A stretch of DNA of 64,000 bases, taken from the NCBI GenBank assembly GCA_002105175.1, contig MCGE01000055.1, positions 5,001 through 69,000 of the forward strand, read 5' to 3'. This stretch comes from Absidia repens. Its lineage: Eukaryota > Mucoromycota > Mucoromycetes > Mucorales > Cunninghamellaceae. Below, piece after piece: positions 23,466 to 34,300 of this stretch (positions within the stretch are counted from its first letter, which is position 1; each line of letters begins with the position of its first letter). The notes under the pieces are model-generated. The model ran no database searches and had not been told where the DNA came from. It saw only the letters and a list, made by a program, of their open reading frames with translations. The translations under genes were made by a program, and so were the position numbers.

Positions 23466-24052
23466 GGAATTATTGAACGATTAAATGGAACAATGGGTGC
23501 AATAATCAACAAAAATACAGCTGAAGATAAAATAACTTGGGATCAATATCTACCGGCTGCCCTATTTGCATATCGAACCATCAAACAAAACACAACTCAA
23601 TACTCACCATTTTTTCTCACCTACGGATATTATCCAAAAACACCTTACGACCAATCTCATCTCGAATTTGATCCATCATCTTACAAATATCAATACCAAC
23701 TGGATCAACGCACCCGTCGCGAGATGTATACTTTAAATCAAATCAGAAAAGATGCACAAGATTTCATCAAACGATCACAAGTCACTCAGAAAAGGCTATC
23801 GACAAGAAAATAAACAACGAACTTCGACAATGGAAACCACCATTCAAGCTCGGTGACCTGGTGACCCTCTTCGTTGGTATCAGGCCAAACTCTTGGACAG
23901 GAAAAATCTCTGATAACTGGGAAGGTACATATATCATTCATCAAACACTAGGTAAAGGCACTTACATGATCAAGTCATACCATGACGATGCCAACCGATT
24001 AAAAAGAATGCATGGATGTCGTATCATGAATAAAAATGTTCTGCCTGAATAA
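23466..24052 (+). pseudogene. Integrase C-terminal fragment of a Ty3-like element
   Basis: Starts in the last part of the integrase core (GIIERLNGTMG, whose Glu is the third catalytic acid), then LFAYRTIKQNTTQYSPF, typical of Ty3/Gypsy integrases. A frameshift near 23790 moves the reading to the frame with KLGDLVTLFVG and WEGTYIIHQTLGKGTY, the GPY/F-like C-terminal module. The N-terminal zinc finger and first two catalytic acids are missing. The last 12 codons may lie inside an LTR starting at 24017. Confidence 0.8.
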
Positions 24053-24438
24053 TAAGCAGAGCGGCATTTGAATAAATTCAGGTACCAGTTAATCATTTAT
24101 CCATTTCAAAAACCAAACCAATGATCTCTATATAAGATATGAACATACACTTATCATGATTATTATCCATTATTTTTATTTGTAATCATTATGATATGAT
24201 TTATAATCCTTATAAGAAAACCAATGAAAAAGTTTTCTTACTAGTTCCAATTGTATTAACACCAATCATGATCAAATAACCAACATCATAGATTACCCTT
24301 TCTCAAACGTTATTTTATTCTTATTTCGTATAAATAGTCTTTAGTATTTTATTTTTATTTTTATCATCAACATCAATATTAAAATAAAGATATCAAAGAA
24401 TCTCACTTATTTCTTACACAAAAACACTATATTCAACA
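24017..24438 (+). mobile_element. Probable LTR downstream of the integrase fragment
   Basis: TGTCGTATCATGAATAAAAA to ATATTCAACA, about 420 bp, with AATAAAG and AATCTCACTTATTT near the 3' end. Start and end resemble 25145-25553 (TGTCGCATCATGAA; CTATTCTACA). No target duplication was found, so the limits are tentative. Confidence 0.45.
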
Positions 24439-24660
24439 ATGGAAACTGATTAAAGCTATACTCCTTGCCTGATGTATTCTGGAAAAATGATGATCAGCGA
24501 ATATCAGCTGAGTTGTACTCCACTTTGTTGTAATAAACAACATACACATATTTTGGTGCTCAAAAAAAAAAAAAAAAAAAAAAAAAACTATATATACGTA
24601 CCACAACAAATTCGATATCAAGTATACAATTGGATTATATTCTACACAACAATAACCAAA

Positions 24661-25157
24661 ATGAACTCTACTTACCCTACTCCTTCCGTTACCCCTGCCA
24701 ACCCCATTGACTCTGAAGCATGGTCCGACGATTGGTTAGTGACTGAAGACTTGATAGATCTAACATCGAAAGATAAAGGTGAAATAGTCGACACCCAGCA
24801 AGACACCACTTGGCATCCAAATGTGATGGAAATGGAATTGTTATCAATGAACATACTGTACAACTCACTAAGACGGCCCTGGACAAGTTTAGCCAAGCCC
24901 ATTGGGAAAAGAAGAACGCTTTGGAGGTCGAATTGGTTCCTCGCTTGATTGAACTAATACACCAGATCTTCAAACCACGGCCCACCCCTGAAGCATACCG
25001 GGAATTAGCAAGGAGCTTCATACATGCCACATTAAACCAAGAACAACAGTCGGAGTCCTTCAGGCCCATCTGGAGAGAAATAAATGTCCAAGACCCATGG
25101 CTGAAAGCTGGAGGACCAGCTTCTTCTGGCCTGGCGGATATCGGTGTCGCATCATGA
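24661..25157 (+). pseudogene. Frameshifted relative of the element accessory ORF
   Basis: ATG at 24661 (MNSTYPTPSVTPANP) opens a frame that must shift near 24840 to continue as ALDKFSQAHWEKK, VELVPRLIELIH and AYRELARSFIH, ending with DPWLKAGG. These blocks follow the order of the accessory protein at 48765-49193 (FSERQHYWSKH, NHLVPNLLELIH, RRERRRFLV, DEWDQNAG), and both proteins begin MNS. Upstream are a poly(A) tract (24562-24587) and TATATATACG about 70 bp before the ATG, the same arrangement as at 49193. The last three codons before the stop read into an LTR-like start at 25145 with the same codon phase (xxT GTC). Function unknown. Confidence 0.65.
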
Positions 25158-25553
25158 AAAATGATGGCATAAAAATAAAACCTGTTCCTGAAGAAATTGA
25201 AATGCCGATTAGGAACACTGCATGATAAAAATAAATAATCACGCAACATTGTGATAGAAGAAAAGAAAATAATGATTCACTTCATGAACTCATTAGGTCC
25301 CATAAAATATAATACCCTTGCAATAACATCAATCATATCATCATACACCTAATATCAGAACATCATACGATTATAATAAAAATAATAATAACAATAAACC
25401 CATGTAATATCTATTTCCAATGAATCATAAGATATAGTATATAAAGAGTGACATTTTTATTAATAAAAACCATATACAAGAATCTCACTTAATTCTACCT
25501 GTCTCATTTCAACCTTTTATTTTTTTTATTTTCTTTATATACGCTATTCTACA
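25145..25553 (+). mobile_element. Probable LTR after the accessory ORF relic
   Basis: TGTCGCATCATGAAAAATG to CGCTATTCTACA, about 409 bp, with TATATAAAGAG, AATAAAAACC and AATCTCACTTAATTC in promoter/polyadenylation order. Limits are inferred from similarity to 24017-24438. Confidence 0.45.
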
Positions 25554-26530
25554 ATGGGTGTAGAAGGTATAATGTTGTAAACAATAGAGGCTTTTTATTA
25601 TGGGAGTAAGCTAATGTGGATACTAATGTACATACTATGATCTATTCTAGAGACTATTCTTGTTTGGAAGGGTATCCCTATAATGCGGTGATATATAAAC
25701 CAAACCAATTTTGTACGGTGAGTGCTTCAACTTTGTATAAGGTGGCTTTTTATTATGGCTGTAAGCTAATGTGCATGCTAATGAAGAGACTATTATTCTG
25801 TGGTCATCTGCTCTAGAGACTATTCTTGTTTGGAGTGGTATCCTTATAGTGTAGTTATCTATAAACCAAACCAATTTTGTAAGGTAAATGGGTGTAGAAT
25901 GTATAATGTTGTAAGCAATACTGACGCATAGCATGGCTGTAGGCTTTCCCGGGTTTGTTTTTGTTTGTTGACGGCCTCTCCAGATTTCTTGTGACGGGAT
26001 TGAAAATCAAAGCCCGCTCTGCCTGAATTATTTTTCAAGCGGCATCCTCCATTTCCTCTCTCTTTCTCTTTCTTTCCTTTTTTTTTAATGAAAAATTATT
26101 TTTTCGTCACGGTTTTTGGCTCGTTGTGGACCTGGTGGTCTTGGCTTTCTGTTAGAACTAGTTTAGAAGGGTTTTGAGAATAGCGATTACAAGATGCATG
26201 GGGAAACCCTTTCATTTTGATTCTAGTATTTTGGGGGTGTCGTGATTAGCTTAGTTTGTCTCTTTTCTTTAATAAAATTTGTCTTTGCCTCAATAAAGCT
26301 TGTCTTTGCTTCAATAAAACTTGTCTTTGCTTTAATAAAACCTGTCTTTATTTCAATGATGTGTGTTTAAACGTCATTAATGTTTGCAGATCCCTCTTAG
26401 AGATCCCTCTTAGAAATCCCTCTTAGAAATCCCTCTTAGAGATCCCTCTTAGAAATCCCTTTTAGAAATCCCTCTTAGTGATCCCTTTTTTATACAGTAC
26501 ATCATCCCTTCTTCAGGTATTTTGGTTTAC
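25554..26530 (-). repeat. Dispersed repeat, copy 2 (inverted relative to 3030-3985)
   Basis: The longest uninterrupted copy. It serves as the empty-site reference for the solo LTRs in copy 3. It includes the 13-bp repeat array at 26388-26490 and several AATAAAA motifs spaced about 20 bp apart (26265-26345). Confidence 0.75.
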
Positions 26531-26618
26531 CTGTATCGTATTTGTAATCCTCTATATTTAAATTATAAATCAATTATCAAATATAGCAAATGTCAGACTC
26601 AGATCAGGCACTAACTGT
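26531..26618 (+). mobile_element. 5' fragment of an LTR of the 22334-22658 family
   Basis: TCGTATTTGTAATCCTC through GATCAGGCACTAACTGT matches the first 85 bp of that LTR family. The match ends exactly where the TIR element begins, and the LTR does not resume on the other side. Confidence 0.65.
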
Positions 26619-27020
26619 TAGGGCTCTTAACAATACCTAAATGAGGAGTATTGGTATTGAACAATACCATGTTAGCGGGATTAGCAATACCAATACCTTA
26701 GCGGGACGGTACCACTTCTAAGTATTGGTATTGATCAATACCTCTTAGCGGGATTAGCAATACCAATACCTTGGCGAGACGATACCACTTATAAGTATTG
26801 GTATTGATCAATACCTCTTAGCGGGATTAGCAATACCAATACCTTAGCGGGACGGTACCACTAATAAAAGTTGGTATTGATCAATACTTCTTAGCGGGAT
26901 TAGCAATACCAAAACCTTAGCGAGACAATACCGCCAGTAGGTATTGGTATTGATCGGTACCAGGTATTGAGGACTTTTTCTCAATACCATAATCGGGACG
27001 GGACCAAATTAAGAGCCCTA
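26619..27020. mobile_element. Small TIR (MITE-like) element with internal 73-bp repeats
   Basis: 402 bp bounded by TAGGGCTCTTAA and its exact reverse complement TTAAGAGCCCTA. Inside are four units at a 73-bp period (TTAGCGGGATTAGCAATACC at 26672, 26745, 26818, 26891), each itself partly palindromic (GGTATTGATCAATACC). No coding capacity. The flanks (CTAACTGT / GATCGAAT) do not match, so no target duplication is visible. The TIR start TAGGG suggests hAT-type, but this is a guess. Confidence 0.8.
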
Positions 27021-27578
27021 GATCGAATACAGCAGCCAAATGTTCCAAATGTTCGTCAACGTTTTTTGAATAAATAATGATATCGTTGATGAAAACATAT
27101 ACACAACAGCCAATCAACTTGCCAAGGATTTGTGTCATTACACGCTGGAAGGTCGCTGGAGTGTTTGCGAGTCCAAATGGCATTACCAAAAATTCATATT
27201 TGGGGGAGGTTTCACGTTTCTTCTTCCATGTAGGTGTCTAATACCCGCCATCACGTTGCTTGCGAAAGGTGTGCCATATTTTGTCGTAAACCCCGTTTTT
27301 TTCGATAGAATCCGCCGCCATAGGAATTTGCCAGAACCCCAACGCAGCATCCAGAGTAGAGAAAACACAAGAATCACCAATAGAGTCAATAATATCATTG
27401 ATATGCGGCAGTGGATATGTACTGTATCTTTCACCGTGATACTGTTTAATTTCCGATAATCTTGACACAAACGCAGATCGCCAATTTTCTTGTCTACAAA
27501 TACAGTATACTCTGTTATCAAATACATTAATAATGGACAACTCTTTTTACTCTACTTTATTTTTCTATCAGTATTTAC
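27021..27578 (-). pseudogene. Reverse-transcriptase remains of a wrecked Ty3-like element
   Basis: Minus-strand pieces in two frames carry Ty3/Gypsy RT motifs: YPLPHINDIIDSIGDSCVFS then TLDAALGFWQIPM, and then MPFGLANTPATFQRVM with VFINDIIIYSKNVDEHLEHL, where the catalytic FxDD has become FIND. Several frame changes and stops separate the pieces. It belongs with the protease and Gag remains up to 30319. Confidence 0.8.
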
Positions 27579-27912
27579 TGTAATAATTTGAGTATGGTAA
27601 AGTCAATCAAGTAAGTGATATAACAGATATGGTTTTTATAGTAAAAGTATGGGAAGCGGATGTTGGAATAATAAATTTTTATGATGATAGATGATTGTAG
27701 ATGATAGCGGATTATCGGTAGAGTTCGAGATGAGGGAATAAAATAGTGTATTATAGAATAGATGGATGATTAATCTTTGATATTGATTGTAGACCAAGTA
27801 AAACATAGCCAGTGTGAGGTTATGCTGGAGAGTGACAAGGTACAATTGTTGGGCCGTGATGGATAACCGCGTATCTGATATGTGTGGATGATGACGAATG
27901 ACAAATACGACA
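27579..27912 (-). mobile_element. Solo LTR, relative of 20055-20403
   Basis: 334 bp. On the minus strand it begins TGTCGTATTTGTCATTCG and ends CAAATTATTACA. It shares TTGTACCTTGTCACTCTCC and TATATCACTTACTTGATTG with the solo LTR at 20055. The flanking 5-mers (TTTAC / ATTTT) differ, so age or a deletion has erased any duplication. Confidence 0.8.
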
Positions 27913-28314
27913 ATTTTCACATCCATTGTAGTTGTTGTACACTTTGTTGCCGATCTTCTTTCGATCTGACTGTTTCTGTGTATAGTTGTTGTTGTTGTAA
28001 TGGTGTCGTATTTCATAAGCTATTTCTAAGAGTAAGGGGTGTTGTATTTCATAATCTAATTCTAAGGATAAGGGATGTTGTACTGTATTTCATAATCTTA
28101 TTCTAAGGGTAAGGGATGTTGTGTTCTAATTACTACTAAAGGGTAGATCTAAACTATGATCAAATCGATCAAGAAGTATTTTTTTTTCTTCCTCTTCACC
28201 CCAATATAATCTTTCTTCTCTTTTCACCACTGCATTCACTTCTTCACTGCCTATTTTCGAATGGAACACTTTCGCTTTATTCGCACCGATATCGCTACTT
28301 ATGTACTGTACGAC
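27913..28314. repeat. Non-coding stretch with a 41-bp tandem repeat
   Basis: Three units of TTGTATTTCATAATCT plus TCTAAGGGTAAGGGATG between about 28000 and 28125. The rest shows nothing recognisable. Confidence 0.6.
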
Positions 28315-28657
28315 TTAACCATAAATCACTAACTTGGCCTTACTGCTTTGTTTGAGGGGGCAATTCAATTTTGGATTCGCTGGGATACGCAACCACGGCA
28401 TTCCCAATATCAACAAATCATCAGAGCGTTTTTGCACCACAAAGTTGTCGCTTCGCACATAATCACCAACCATGACGGGGACGGATTCGCACACACCACC
28501 AGGTAATGTTTCAGTTTGATCCATGTTTTCCACGGAAATCTTGATGTTCTTGTTGACTGACAATTCCAACTTCTTTACTAGCGCAGAACTTATCACAGAA
28601 ATAGACGCACCAGTGTCGACCACCGCTTTTAATTCTTCACCATTGATGTCCACAGGT
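28315..28657 (-). pseudogene. Retropepsin domain remains
   Basis: Frame with VVDTGASISVISSALVKKL (active-site DTGA) and LLILGMPWLR, the usual hydrophobic-GxxW/L motif of Ty3-type aspartic proteases. The upstream end of the domain is cut by the solo LTR at 28658-28981; beyond it VPQLTIP continues the domain in the matching frame. Confidence 0.8.
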
Positions 28658-28981
28658 TGTCAAGAACCAGACAGGACGGAGATGAGTTATACATCCAGGC
28701 AGAATATAAGTTTGATATAATAAATAATCTTACCTAGATTGAGTTTTCAATTCAAGGAGATCAAAAGTAGAGAGTAATTGGAGAGAAGAGCAGAGACAGT
28801 TTATTGATAAAATATAACAGGATATCAGATAAAGATAATAAACTAGAGTGGGGGAGATGGGGGTTATTTATACTAAAACTAATAAGTGCTGAGCACTTCA
28901 AGAGGTGCGGGAACTGAGAAGACAAGAGGTGTGGGAACTGCGAAGACAAGAGATGTGGGAACTAAGGAGACAAGAGTGACA
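28658..28981 (-). mobile_element. Solo LTR with 5-bp duplication CAGGT inside the protease relic
   Basis: 324 bp. CAGGT at 28653-28657 and 28982-28986. TG..CA ends (TGTCAAGAACC; GAGTGACA on the plus strand). A minus-strand TATA box (AGTATAAATAACC) lies near 28870. A 27-bp tandem repeat (GAGAAGACAAGAGGTGTGG) lies at 28900-28975. Confidence 0.88.
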
Positions 28982-28986
28982 CAGGT

Positions 28987-30319
28987 ATTGTCAATTGGGG
29001 TACATTGTCGCAGTTGGTCCAAGTCGTAGGTGTTGTTTATTTGTGTATGATCATCTTCAGCCATGGGTAGGAACGAACCTTCAACATCAGAGTCGATTTC
29101 CGTAAACTCTTGATCACTTGTATGGACGGACGACACCTCATCTAAATCATCTTGTCGACTTCCCTTACAGTACGTTGGTTTTATTCACGTTATATCCCAT
29201 ATTTTGCACGTGGTTGTCTTCAGCAGGTCTTTTTTCGTCTTCTTCCATGTAAATGTCACCAGCGAAAGGTTTGTTCAACTTGATCAATTGGGCAATGGAC
29301 ACTTCAGTCTTGGTGTTCTTGAGGACTTCCCATGGATCGACGCCATCGACTTCGACTTCAACCTTCTTCACCGGCTTACGTTTCGCTTTCACCTTTGGCT
29401 CCATCGACACCAATTCACCGTTCTTCGACACACCCTTTCGTTTCTTTGGGGGCGGCTGACTGTTCCAAACATTTACCCCTTGGATGGTGTAGGCTGGTCT
29501 TACTTCATCCTCAGTAGGTCCTACATTGTTGGTACTATAATATGGGATTTTTTTTTTTTATTTTCTTGGACAATAGGGTTCCCATTTCCTATTGCCCCGT
29601 GCCTTTTCCCAACTCTTCACTTAACTTCTCTATTGGAAAAATGACGACTCATGTGGCCTACGTCCCCACAGTTATAACAGGCAAAACGTGCCATCGGTTG
29701 TTGTTGATTTACCAGGAACACTTGTAGGCTCTTGAAATTTTCAAAAAGGCTGTCCATACTGTCTTCCATGGAAAATCCGCTGTCATCCTTTTTGAAATTT
29801 TGGTGTTTGGCCAAAAGTAGATTATTTTTAGTATTGTTTTCCATGTTTTTGTAAATAAAGTATTTTTTTTTCGTTGTTTTTTATATTTTTATACTTAAAG
29901 AAGAGCATTTCTGCCTTCTTAACAAACTTCATCGTTTCACCATAGCTTTTAAGACCTTCTTTCTCCACTTCATAGGCCAGTTCAGGTTTTAAGGACTTCA
30001 AAAGGTAACGCTTCTTCAATCTTGTCGTCGGTTACTTCCAAGCGGACGAACAATTCTTCCAAGGTGAGTTGCAGGTCATTCACCGAGCCTTCACTTTGCT
30101 TGACGTTTTCAAGTTCGGCCCACCAGGATTCTTCAATAACGGCGGAGACAAAAAAATTCTTGAATTTTTTTTTTGAAATCTGTCCAATCCTTGACTGAAG
30201 CTTTTTCTATGTCCCTCCAGGTAGCAGCATTTTCCTTCAAGAAGGTGGGTACGATTTTCAATGTATAGTTTTCGTCCATACTGACGGCGTCCTTCCGGTT
30301 TTCGATGTTTCTTATCCAA
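28987..30319 (-). pseudogene. Gag remains of the wrecked element
   Basis: Blocks in several frames: KKRYLLKSLKPELAYEVEKE (compare KKRYLLKALNPPLAYEVEKA in the Gag at 36529-37347) and a zinc knuckle CYNCGDVGHMSRHF, in which the last Cys of CX2CX4HX4C is replaced by Phe. Numerous indels, several at homopolymers. Confidence 0.75.
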
Positions 30320-30500
30320 AGGAGGGGGGTTTTAAGAGTGATAACCGTAGAAACGGTTAGGGTTAAACATTGCGGGCTTTCTAAAAAAAACGTTTTTCTT
30401 CAAATAGGGGCAGGGGTTGGGTTGGGGGAGCACAACAGTAACAATAAAAATAATAAATAAGGGGCTTGTGTAGTACAGTACAATAATAATAAATAAAATA

Positions 30501-30524
30501 ATGCAATGCCCAGATTCTCCACCA
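30501..30524 (-). other. Probable primer-binding site of the wrecked element
   Basis: Minus-strand TGGTGGAGAATCTGGGCATT starts with the TGG expected opposite a tRNA CCA end, two bases from an LTR-like end (TGATACGTGTGG, 30527). The tRNA was not identified. Confidence 0.45.
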
Positions 30525-30526
30525 AA

Positions 30527-30860
30527 TGATACGTGTGGTGCTTAATACTTGCAGTGAGGGTGTTCGGCAAAAGGTTACAAATCGTATTACTTGTCAATAC
30601 GATATTCAACAAATAAAATACAAATTCAACTTCTGTGATCAATATACAATTCGAGATAAAGATGTGTTTTATTTAGCTGTCAATAAACGCTCTGGCGCTC
30701 CGCTGGAGCTTTTGGAAATCTTTCGATTTACTGGGTGTCACAGTTTTTTTTTATTAAAGTGTGGGTTTCGATGGGATAGGATTAAAACCTCCGCCATTTC
30801 GCACTTTGGTGGGCGGCCCCTTGGGGCCCAACCGTCGTGCTCAGCGCGTCGTCAATAGAT
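30527..30860 (-). mobile_element. Probable LTR of the wrecked element (right limit uncertain)
   Basis: Starts TGATACGTGTGGTG, like the LTR at 37790 (TGATACGTATGGTG). The right part is unusually GC-rich (30690-30850) and not shared with that LTR. Confidence 0.4.
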
Positions 30861-30903
30861 ACCTTTTTTTAAAAAAAAATGGAAGGTCGAAAAATAAGGT
30901 GAC

Positions 30904-31203
30904 TGTAATATTTGATAGAAATAATAAGAAGACGTTATAAAAATAAGTGATATAACAGATATGGTTTTTATTGAATAAAATGAGGAAGGGTTTTTATAAT
31001 AAAATGGGGAAAAGAAGGCTGTGCTAGTTGTGGCTGTGGATATGGTCGAAGAATGGTAATTTGAGGCTATGGAAAGTTGGTTATATGTAGATATAAGTAT
31101 ATATGCCTAAGTAGTGGATACTCGAGGCTGTGTTTTATACCTGTATAGGAATGACAAGTGTGATAGTGTGGGAAATGATTAGTGACAGATGACAAATACG
31201 ACA
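30904..31203 (-). mobile_element. 3' LTR of the chromovirus (300 bp)
   Basis: On the minus strand TGTCGTATTTGTCATCTGTC to CAAATATTACA, 300 bp, the same length and nearly the same sequence as 36229-36528. It contains TATAAAAACCC and, downstream, AATAAAAACC. Confidence 0.95.
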
Positions 31204-31217
31204 TCATCCCCTTCCAG
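31204..31217 (-). promoter_or_regulatory. Polypurine tract of the chromovirus
   Basis: CTGGAAGGGGATGA abuts the 3' LTR on the minus strand; it is the expected primer for plus-strand DNA synthesis. Confidence 0.7.
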
Positions 31218-31343
31218 TTTGAATAAACGTTTTTTGAAAAGGATGTATTTGTGAAGTCGTGTGTGAAAAGATTTTTTTTTCTTTATGCCGATCTTCTCAG
31301 TCTCCTGATTTTCAAGTCGTCGGCATTGTTTTTGATTTTTTAC

Positions 31344-34300
31344 CTAGCGGGCTCTTTTATGTCCTCTACTGGTATTTTTATCTTTTTCAATGTCCGTCCG
31401 CTTTCTTTTCAGTGCTGGGGTCGGTCGATTTATATTTTTGTTTCTTTCTTTGTTATTTTTTTCCTTTTGATCGGTGTCTTGTCGTCTTTTCCAATATATG
31501 TCAATTTCATCTTGTGCATTCATGTCTTGTGCCTTTATCCATTGATCATCTTCGGATGTATATCCTTTCCAACGAACTTTGTATTGACGTCGTCCAGGTG
31601 TTCCTTTGTGGTCTAGGATGGCTTCGATTTCATACTCGTCATCATTATGTTCATCGTGCGAAACGGATTTCAACTCTGATGGAACGTAGTTACGAGAAGC
31701 TAGTGCACCTGTCATGTCTTTTAGGACGTAAGTACCGTTTGTTGTTTTTTGCATGACTTCAAATGGACCGTCGTATAATGGAGCTGATTTATTTTTTCTT
31801 GTAGGGATTTTTGCGACTACGAAGCTACCAACGGGAAAGTCAACAATACGGTGTGTTTTATCGAATGCTTCCTTTTGTGAATCTATTACTAGTTGTGTAC
31901 GCTCTTTGATTGCCGGAAATACAACATCTGCCATATATTCGAGTCGTTTTACCAATTCTTCATAGCTCATGGGTTTTAGAGTGGCAATGTTGGTTTGTGG
32001 ATCACCGGTAAGCGTGGGTTTATTCATATGTCGTGCAAACATCAAAGAGAATGGGGGTGTTTGAAGACGTTTTGAAATCTTGTTATTCATTACCAATTGT
32101 GCATTAGGTACGTACCAGTCCCAGTCTTGTCTAGTTCCTTGGCTTTCTTTGTTTATTATTGTTTTGGCTACTTGGACGTAACGTTCAGCAAGACCATTTC
32201 CTCTTGGATGATATGGTGTGGAAAACCTACGATCGATTCCCATAGTCTTGTGTAATGCTGTGTCGAGCTTGTTTTTGAACTCGGTGCCGTTGTCCGATTG
32301 TATGATTCTTGGATAGCCGAAATCGCCAAATACTTTGATCAACGTATGAATAAGTGTGTCTGCCTTTTTGTCAGGTAATGCGCGTAGAATTGTGAATCGT
32401 GTGCAAACGTCAACCATTACTAATAACCATGTATTTCCTTGTGTAGAAACTTTAAATGGTCCAGCTAGATCGATAGCCCAGTGGTCGGTTGGTAGATATG
32501 CATGTACTGGTCTCAAGGGATTGTAGCCTCTTTTTCCTATATTGTATTTTTGGCAAGGTGGGCATTTTTGGACAATGTCAAGTGCTTGTTTGTACATGTT
32601 GGTCCAGTGTAATCCTTCATGATGTGCAGCTTTTACGATTGCTTCTGCTCCGAAGTGTCCGTATTCATGTAGTCTTTGTAGAATGGCACTGTGTTCTGTG
32701 GTCGGAGGTGTGATGTAATTCATATCCATGGATTGGATTGCGCGAAGGTGAATGTCTTCTTCTGTGGTTTTGTTTTTTATGGATGGATCCAGTTGTGTTT
32801 TGTGTTTATTGGCTTGAATGTGTGGTGTCTGATTACCCCCTGGGATTTCTTTGTGCGGTGTGGCAAGTCGTGACAAGAAATCAGGAAAAATATTCAAGGC
32901 TCCTGGTTTGTGTATGACGGTGAACGAATAGTCCAGGATGGTATCCAACCAGTTAATCATCATGGGTGATGCGATCTTTTGTGTATGAATGTAAGTGAGG
33001 GCTCGATGGTCAGTGTACAATGTGAATGGATTACCCCAAAGATACTTATGAAACTTTTTTAGGGCAAAGACAATTGCAAGCAGTTCCCTTTTGTTGGTGC
33101 TATAGTTACGCTCAGAAGTGGACAATGATCTGGCCATGTATCCTATGAAACGTTCTTTCCCATGGATGATTTGGTACAAGGCGGCACCGATGCCGTAGTT
33201 GGAGGCATCTGTGGCTACGTAAAAGGGTTGATTCAAGTCTGGAAAATGAAGTAAGGTATCCCTTTTTAGTTGTGTTTTGATCAGTTCGAAATGCTTTTGA
33301 TGTACTGATGTCCAATCTTTATCTGTGATTTGATTATAGTTGCGTAATGCATCAAGTGGACTGGTGAGCGTGGCAACGCCAGCAAGATGGTTACGGAAAT
33401 AGTTTACGATACCGAGGAATTGTTGCATTGCTTTGCCGGAGGTAGGTCTGTTCCATTCAAGAACATTGCAGACCTTTCGTGGATCAAGATCATAGCCGTC
33501 TTTGGAAACGCAGAAACCAAGTAGGAATACAGCTGTTTGGGCCCAATGGCATTTTTTGGGATTCAAGATCAGATTTACTTCGGTCAGCTTTGTGATAGCG
33601 ATGGCAACATGCTTGGTGTGTGATTCCATGTTGTCTGAGAACACTACAACGTCGTCAATGAAGGTGTGTACAAAAGGTAAGCCTTGGAAAACTTCATTCA
33701 TAACTCGTTGGAATTTAGCTGAAAGGGTTTTCAGTCCAAATGGTGCTCCTTGGAACATGTACTGACGTCCTTTATTTGTGAACGTAGTTTTATGTTGGTC
33801 TTCTGGATGTATTTGGAAACGGTGGAATGCGCTTTTCAAGTCCAGAGTGGTGAAGACAGCGGCTCCATGCATGGATTCAAAGATGTCTTTTATCAAAGGT
33901 AAGGGATATACATCGTCCTTCAAGTGTTTATTGATGTGACGTGGATCTAGGCAAGGTCGCCGACCAGTAACAAAACCTTTTTCATCTTTTTTAGGTGCTA
34001 GTGTTAGCGGACTATTCCATGTAGTATCAATTGGAGCATCAACGATCGTGCCATCAGCAAGCCATTGTTTTACAGCTTCGTCGACGAGTGGCTGCAACGT
34101 GACGGGGATTGGGTACTGACGATGATTAGTGCGATCGGTTGGCATGTCAGGTGTATCTAGTCTGACCATTGATGTAGGTAAGGTACAGAAAGATGTGATT
34201 GGTATTTTTTGATTTTCATCAGCTAACGGTAATATTTTGTTTAGGAAGTCTTTTCGCTCCGTGGCAGTACCAGCGGGTGAATCATTCGGTGTTGGTGGAT

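Noticed and set aside
30340..30370. A telomere-like GGTTAGGGTTAAAC
   Set aside because: One and a half units only, inside decayed element DNA; not an array.
30527..30858. Forward frame of 110 codons in a GC-richer patch
   Set aside because: It overlaps the LTR-like sequence of the wrecked element and shows no domain; the base composition is odd but not enough for a gene call.
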